From: CAITWD01 sp963842065
GTDB taxonomy: Bacteria; Actinomycetota; Thermoleophilia; Miltoncostaeales; Miltoncostaeaceae
DNA length: 64,000 bases
NCBI GenBank assembly: GCA_963842065.1
Contig: CAWJEW010000009.1
Span: 62,001-126,000, forward strand
Direction: 5' to 3'
Shown one piece after another: positions 62,631 to 64,000 of this stretch (the first letter of the stretch is position 1; each line of letters opens with the position of its first letter). The notes under the pieces are model-generated. The model saw only the letters and a list, made by a program, of their open reading frames with translations, was not told the DNA's origin and did no database searches. The translations under genes and the position numbers were made by a program.

Positions 62631-63034
62631 TCATTGCCTCGACATTGGCTTTGCTTCGGCTCCCGCGACGGGGTCGAGCATGGGGGCGGCCTCCGGCGAC
62701 GGGGCAGGTGTCGGTTCAGCGGTGAACGACTCCACCCGACCGCTCGGCGGCCGTCCTGGATGATCCTCCGGGCCATGGGCGGACGCTGCTCGGACGGGCC
62801 AACAGATGATGGCGGATCGCCGGTAGGCGACCGCGATATCCTGGCCTGCAGCTGGAGCCACTTCGAACGCCCGCGTGAGCGCCGCCGCCTGCTCGGCGGC
62901 AGGCCTGGCATGCGGGTAGCGCCGGTGGTGGCAAGGACGCTGTGACCAATGACCGCCTGGATCGTCACCAGATCAACTCCCGGCGCGGCCAGCAGCGACC
63001 CGTAGGTGTGCCGCAGGTCGTGCCAGCTCCACAC
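62631..63034 (-). pseudogene. Tyrosine recombinase C-terminal remnant, frameshifted
   Basis: SWHDLRHTYGSLLAAPGVDL then VTIQAVIGHSVLATTG carries the HxxR and H boxes; one base appears to be missing after ATTG, and the next frame gives RYPHARPAAEQAAALTRAFE with the catalytic Tyr, running to 62631. A TGA precedes the first box in frame, so the N-terminal part is absent. Distinct from the integrase at the right edge. Confidence 0.68.
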
Positions 63035-63351
63035 TCACCCGGCGGGCTCGCCTACTTCAAGCCGGGTGCGTCAACAACGTTCCGGGATACAGCACCGAGG
63101 GGACGACAAGAACGACCGACGCCCCTCCAGATGCACCACCTGACTCCGGAGGGGCGCGACGGGTCAGCAACGGACGCACCACAATCACAGAGTCGCCACC
63201 GGGAAGACGAGCTCGTAGCGTCCGCATCGCCGAGCCAACAGTCAAGCTAGCGCGTCCCTCTGCACGCGGCGTGGTACTCGACGATCGCGCGGCTCGGACA
63301 CGCTGGTGGCACCCCTCCGGCATCGACCGAACCGGCGTGTGCCGGGTCGGT
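63035..63351. other. Gap with a palindromic repeat, no supported gene
   Basis: About 320 bases upstream of the integrase remnant. It holds the repeat at 63118-63156 and no ordered open frame. The sequence GGTGGCACCCCTCCGGCATCG near 63304-63324 resembles the arm of the 40046-type repeat but lacks a matching second arm. Confidence 0.45.
63118..63156 (-). repeat. Dispersed palindromic repeat, second type, copy 2
   Basis: GACGCCCCTCCAG...CTCCGGAGGGGCG; the reverse complement matches 41611-41650 at all but four of 39 positions, including the GGTGGTGCATC centre. The arms CGCCCCTCC and GGAGGGGCG pair fully. Confidence 0.55.
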
Positions 63352-63861
63352 TCACCGGTCCGTGTCTCGGTAGTCGTCCTCGGTCCACGGGTCGATGCCT
63401 TGGCACTCCGGGCAGCGCAGTCGCATGGGCGCGGCGCTCGGCGACCCGCCAGGGGGCACGGCGCCGCCGCTACCGGTATCGGGTAGGTCCACGCGGCCCT
63501 CACCTCCGCATGTGCCGCAGCGGCCAGTGTCCTCAGGGTCCCAGGCGGGGTCTGCGAAGCAGTCGGTCCGCGTGACGATCCACCGAAGGCTTGGATTCGG
63601 TTGGCCGAGGACCCGCGCTTCCAGCACAGACCTGCCGCGCGTCTCGGCAGCCCTGCGCGACTCCGTGCCGAAACCGTCGATGAGGTCCGGATCGTTCCAC
63701 CTGTCGCCCAGGAGCCTGTCGATCACGACGGTCGCACGGACCGTTGCACCGTCCGTGCACATGAGGGTCCACCGCCACCTGTGTTCGTCCCGGTCGCGGT
63801 CCACGCCACCGTCAGGTTCACGGGGGAAGACGAACTCTGGTTCAATCGCTCGGATTCGCAT
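63352..63861 (-). CDS. Hypothetical protein with DnaJ-like zinc-ribbon cysteines
   Basis: 169 residues from ATG 63861, nine bases after the integrase stop. The N-terminal half is polar (WRWTLMCTDGATVRATVVID then RLLGDRWNDPDLIDGF). Near residue 115 CGTCGGEG and near residue 150 CPECQG form two CxxC knuckles like a DnaJ-type zinc ribbon. No full family recognised. Its place directly behind an integrase suggests cargo or an accessory gene of the integrated element. Confidence 0.55.
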   Translation of the reverse strand: MRIRAIEPEFVFPREPDGGVDRDRDEHRWRWTLMCTDGATVRATVVIDRLLGDRWNDPDLIDGFGTESRRAAETRGRSVLEARVLGQPNPSLRWIVTRTDCFADPAWDPEDTGRCGTCGGEGRVDLPDTGSGGAVPPGGSPSAAPMRLRCPECQGIDPWTEDDYRDTDR

Positions 63862-63870
63862 GGCACGAGG

Positions 63871-64000
63871 TTAGACGAGGTCGCCGATACGGTCGATGAT
63901 GCTTGCGACGGCGTAACGGTGGCCCTCGCCGAGCGAGTGCGAGTAGACCCGCGCGATGATCCGGGGGTTCGCGTGCCCCAGCTGCGCGGACCCGTCTTCG
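63871..64000 (-). CDS. Tyrosine recombinase (integrase) C-terminus, N-terminal part off window
   Basis: The last 42 codons are visible: DGSAQLGHANPRIIARVYSH with SLGEGHRYAVASIIDRIGD and a TAA at 63873-63871. LGHAN...IARVYSHS is the GH box plus catalytic Tyr of a tyrosine recombinase. The frame is open at the window edge. This copy looks intact as far as seen, unlike the other integrase fragments nearby. Confidence 0.75.
   Translation of the reverse strand, partial: EDGSAQLGHANPRIIARVYSHSLGEGHRYAVASIIDRIGDLV

Noticed and set aside
40045..63324. Short proteins starting MAPL(H/N/R)R at several palindromic repeats
   Set aside because: The shared residues come from the repeat arms themselves; translations diverge into low-complexity sequence with no coding character.
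1..64000. CRISPR array, rRNA operon, complete tRNA or full insertion sequence
   Set aside because: No regularly spaced repeats, no rRNA-like sequence, no complete cloverleaf and no transposase gene were recognised.

Overview
The window reads as chromosomal DNA of a high-GC, Gram-positive-type bacterium, most likely an actinobacterium. Pointers are a fused PafB-PafC regulator, lipoprotein-type solute-binding proteins, an MmpL-family exporter, GTG/TTG starts and many 1-4 bp start/stop overlaps. A deep lineage such as Thermoleophilia is an inference from gene content (MqnE, amphi-Trp protein, YCII and DUF1802 proteins), not something the sequence proves. No rRNA, complete tRNA, CRISPR array or intact prophage was seen.

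Layout. 1-3181: N-terminal 1,060 codons of recC, leaving the window on the left. 3360-12853: a secreted/membrane block made of a phosphoesterase, a membrane-anchored protein, two tandem paralogues of a secreted HEYAE-motif protein with Ig-like tails, and two tandem paralogues of a polytopic membrane protein. 12850-16633: YCII remnant, peroxiredoxin, a broken two-TM protein, a histone-deacetylase-family gene, an amphi-Trp protein and an APH-type kinase. 16891-19872: four overlapping genes for a thiamine(-precursor)-type ABC importer. 20133-24798: Ca2+/H+ antiporter, HtrA-like protease, MmpL exporter. 24880-27905: cobalamin riboswitch followed by btuF-btuC-btuD. 27927-32890: pabB-pabC, a second deacetylase-family gene, a hydrolase and an orphan ModA-like protein. 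32963-39681: an aminotransferase, then trpA, trpB, trpF and a histidine kinase on the minus strand, facing two response regulators on the plus strand. 39682-46244: a gene-poor accessory stretch with dispersed palindromic repeats, two methyltransferases, membrane proteins and an integrase remnant. 46373-58170: housekeeping genes (HIT protein, phosphohexomutase, a degenerate ABC pair, mqnE, DUF1802, a dehydrogenase, a Nudix hydrolase, PafBC, a VOC protein). 58175-64000: integrase fragments, a DEDDh-BRCT exonuclease, a branched-chain amino-acid-type binding protein, tRNA 3'-end-like sequences, an ArsR-SRPBCC pair and, at the right edge, the C-terminus of a tyrosine recombinase.

Two features stand out across the window. 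First, many conserved genes are interrupted by one-base shifts, nearly all apparent insertions and several in G/C runs, and two genes carry an in-frame TAG. Sequence error is the simplest explanation, with gene decay as the alternative. Second, a family of 40-55 bp palindromes with related arms occurs in the accessory stretches near 40-42 kb and 61-63 kb on both strands. I could not assign it to a known element.

The clearest functional logic is regulatory. The cobalamin riboswitch is followed by an 11-bp hairpin that would bury the btuF ribosome binding site. The tryptophan genes sit 1 nt behind a histidine kinase whose presumed partner regulators are divergent. The ArsR gene has repeated GTAAG/CTTAC half-sites directly upstream of its start.
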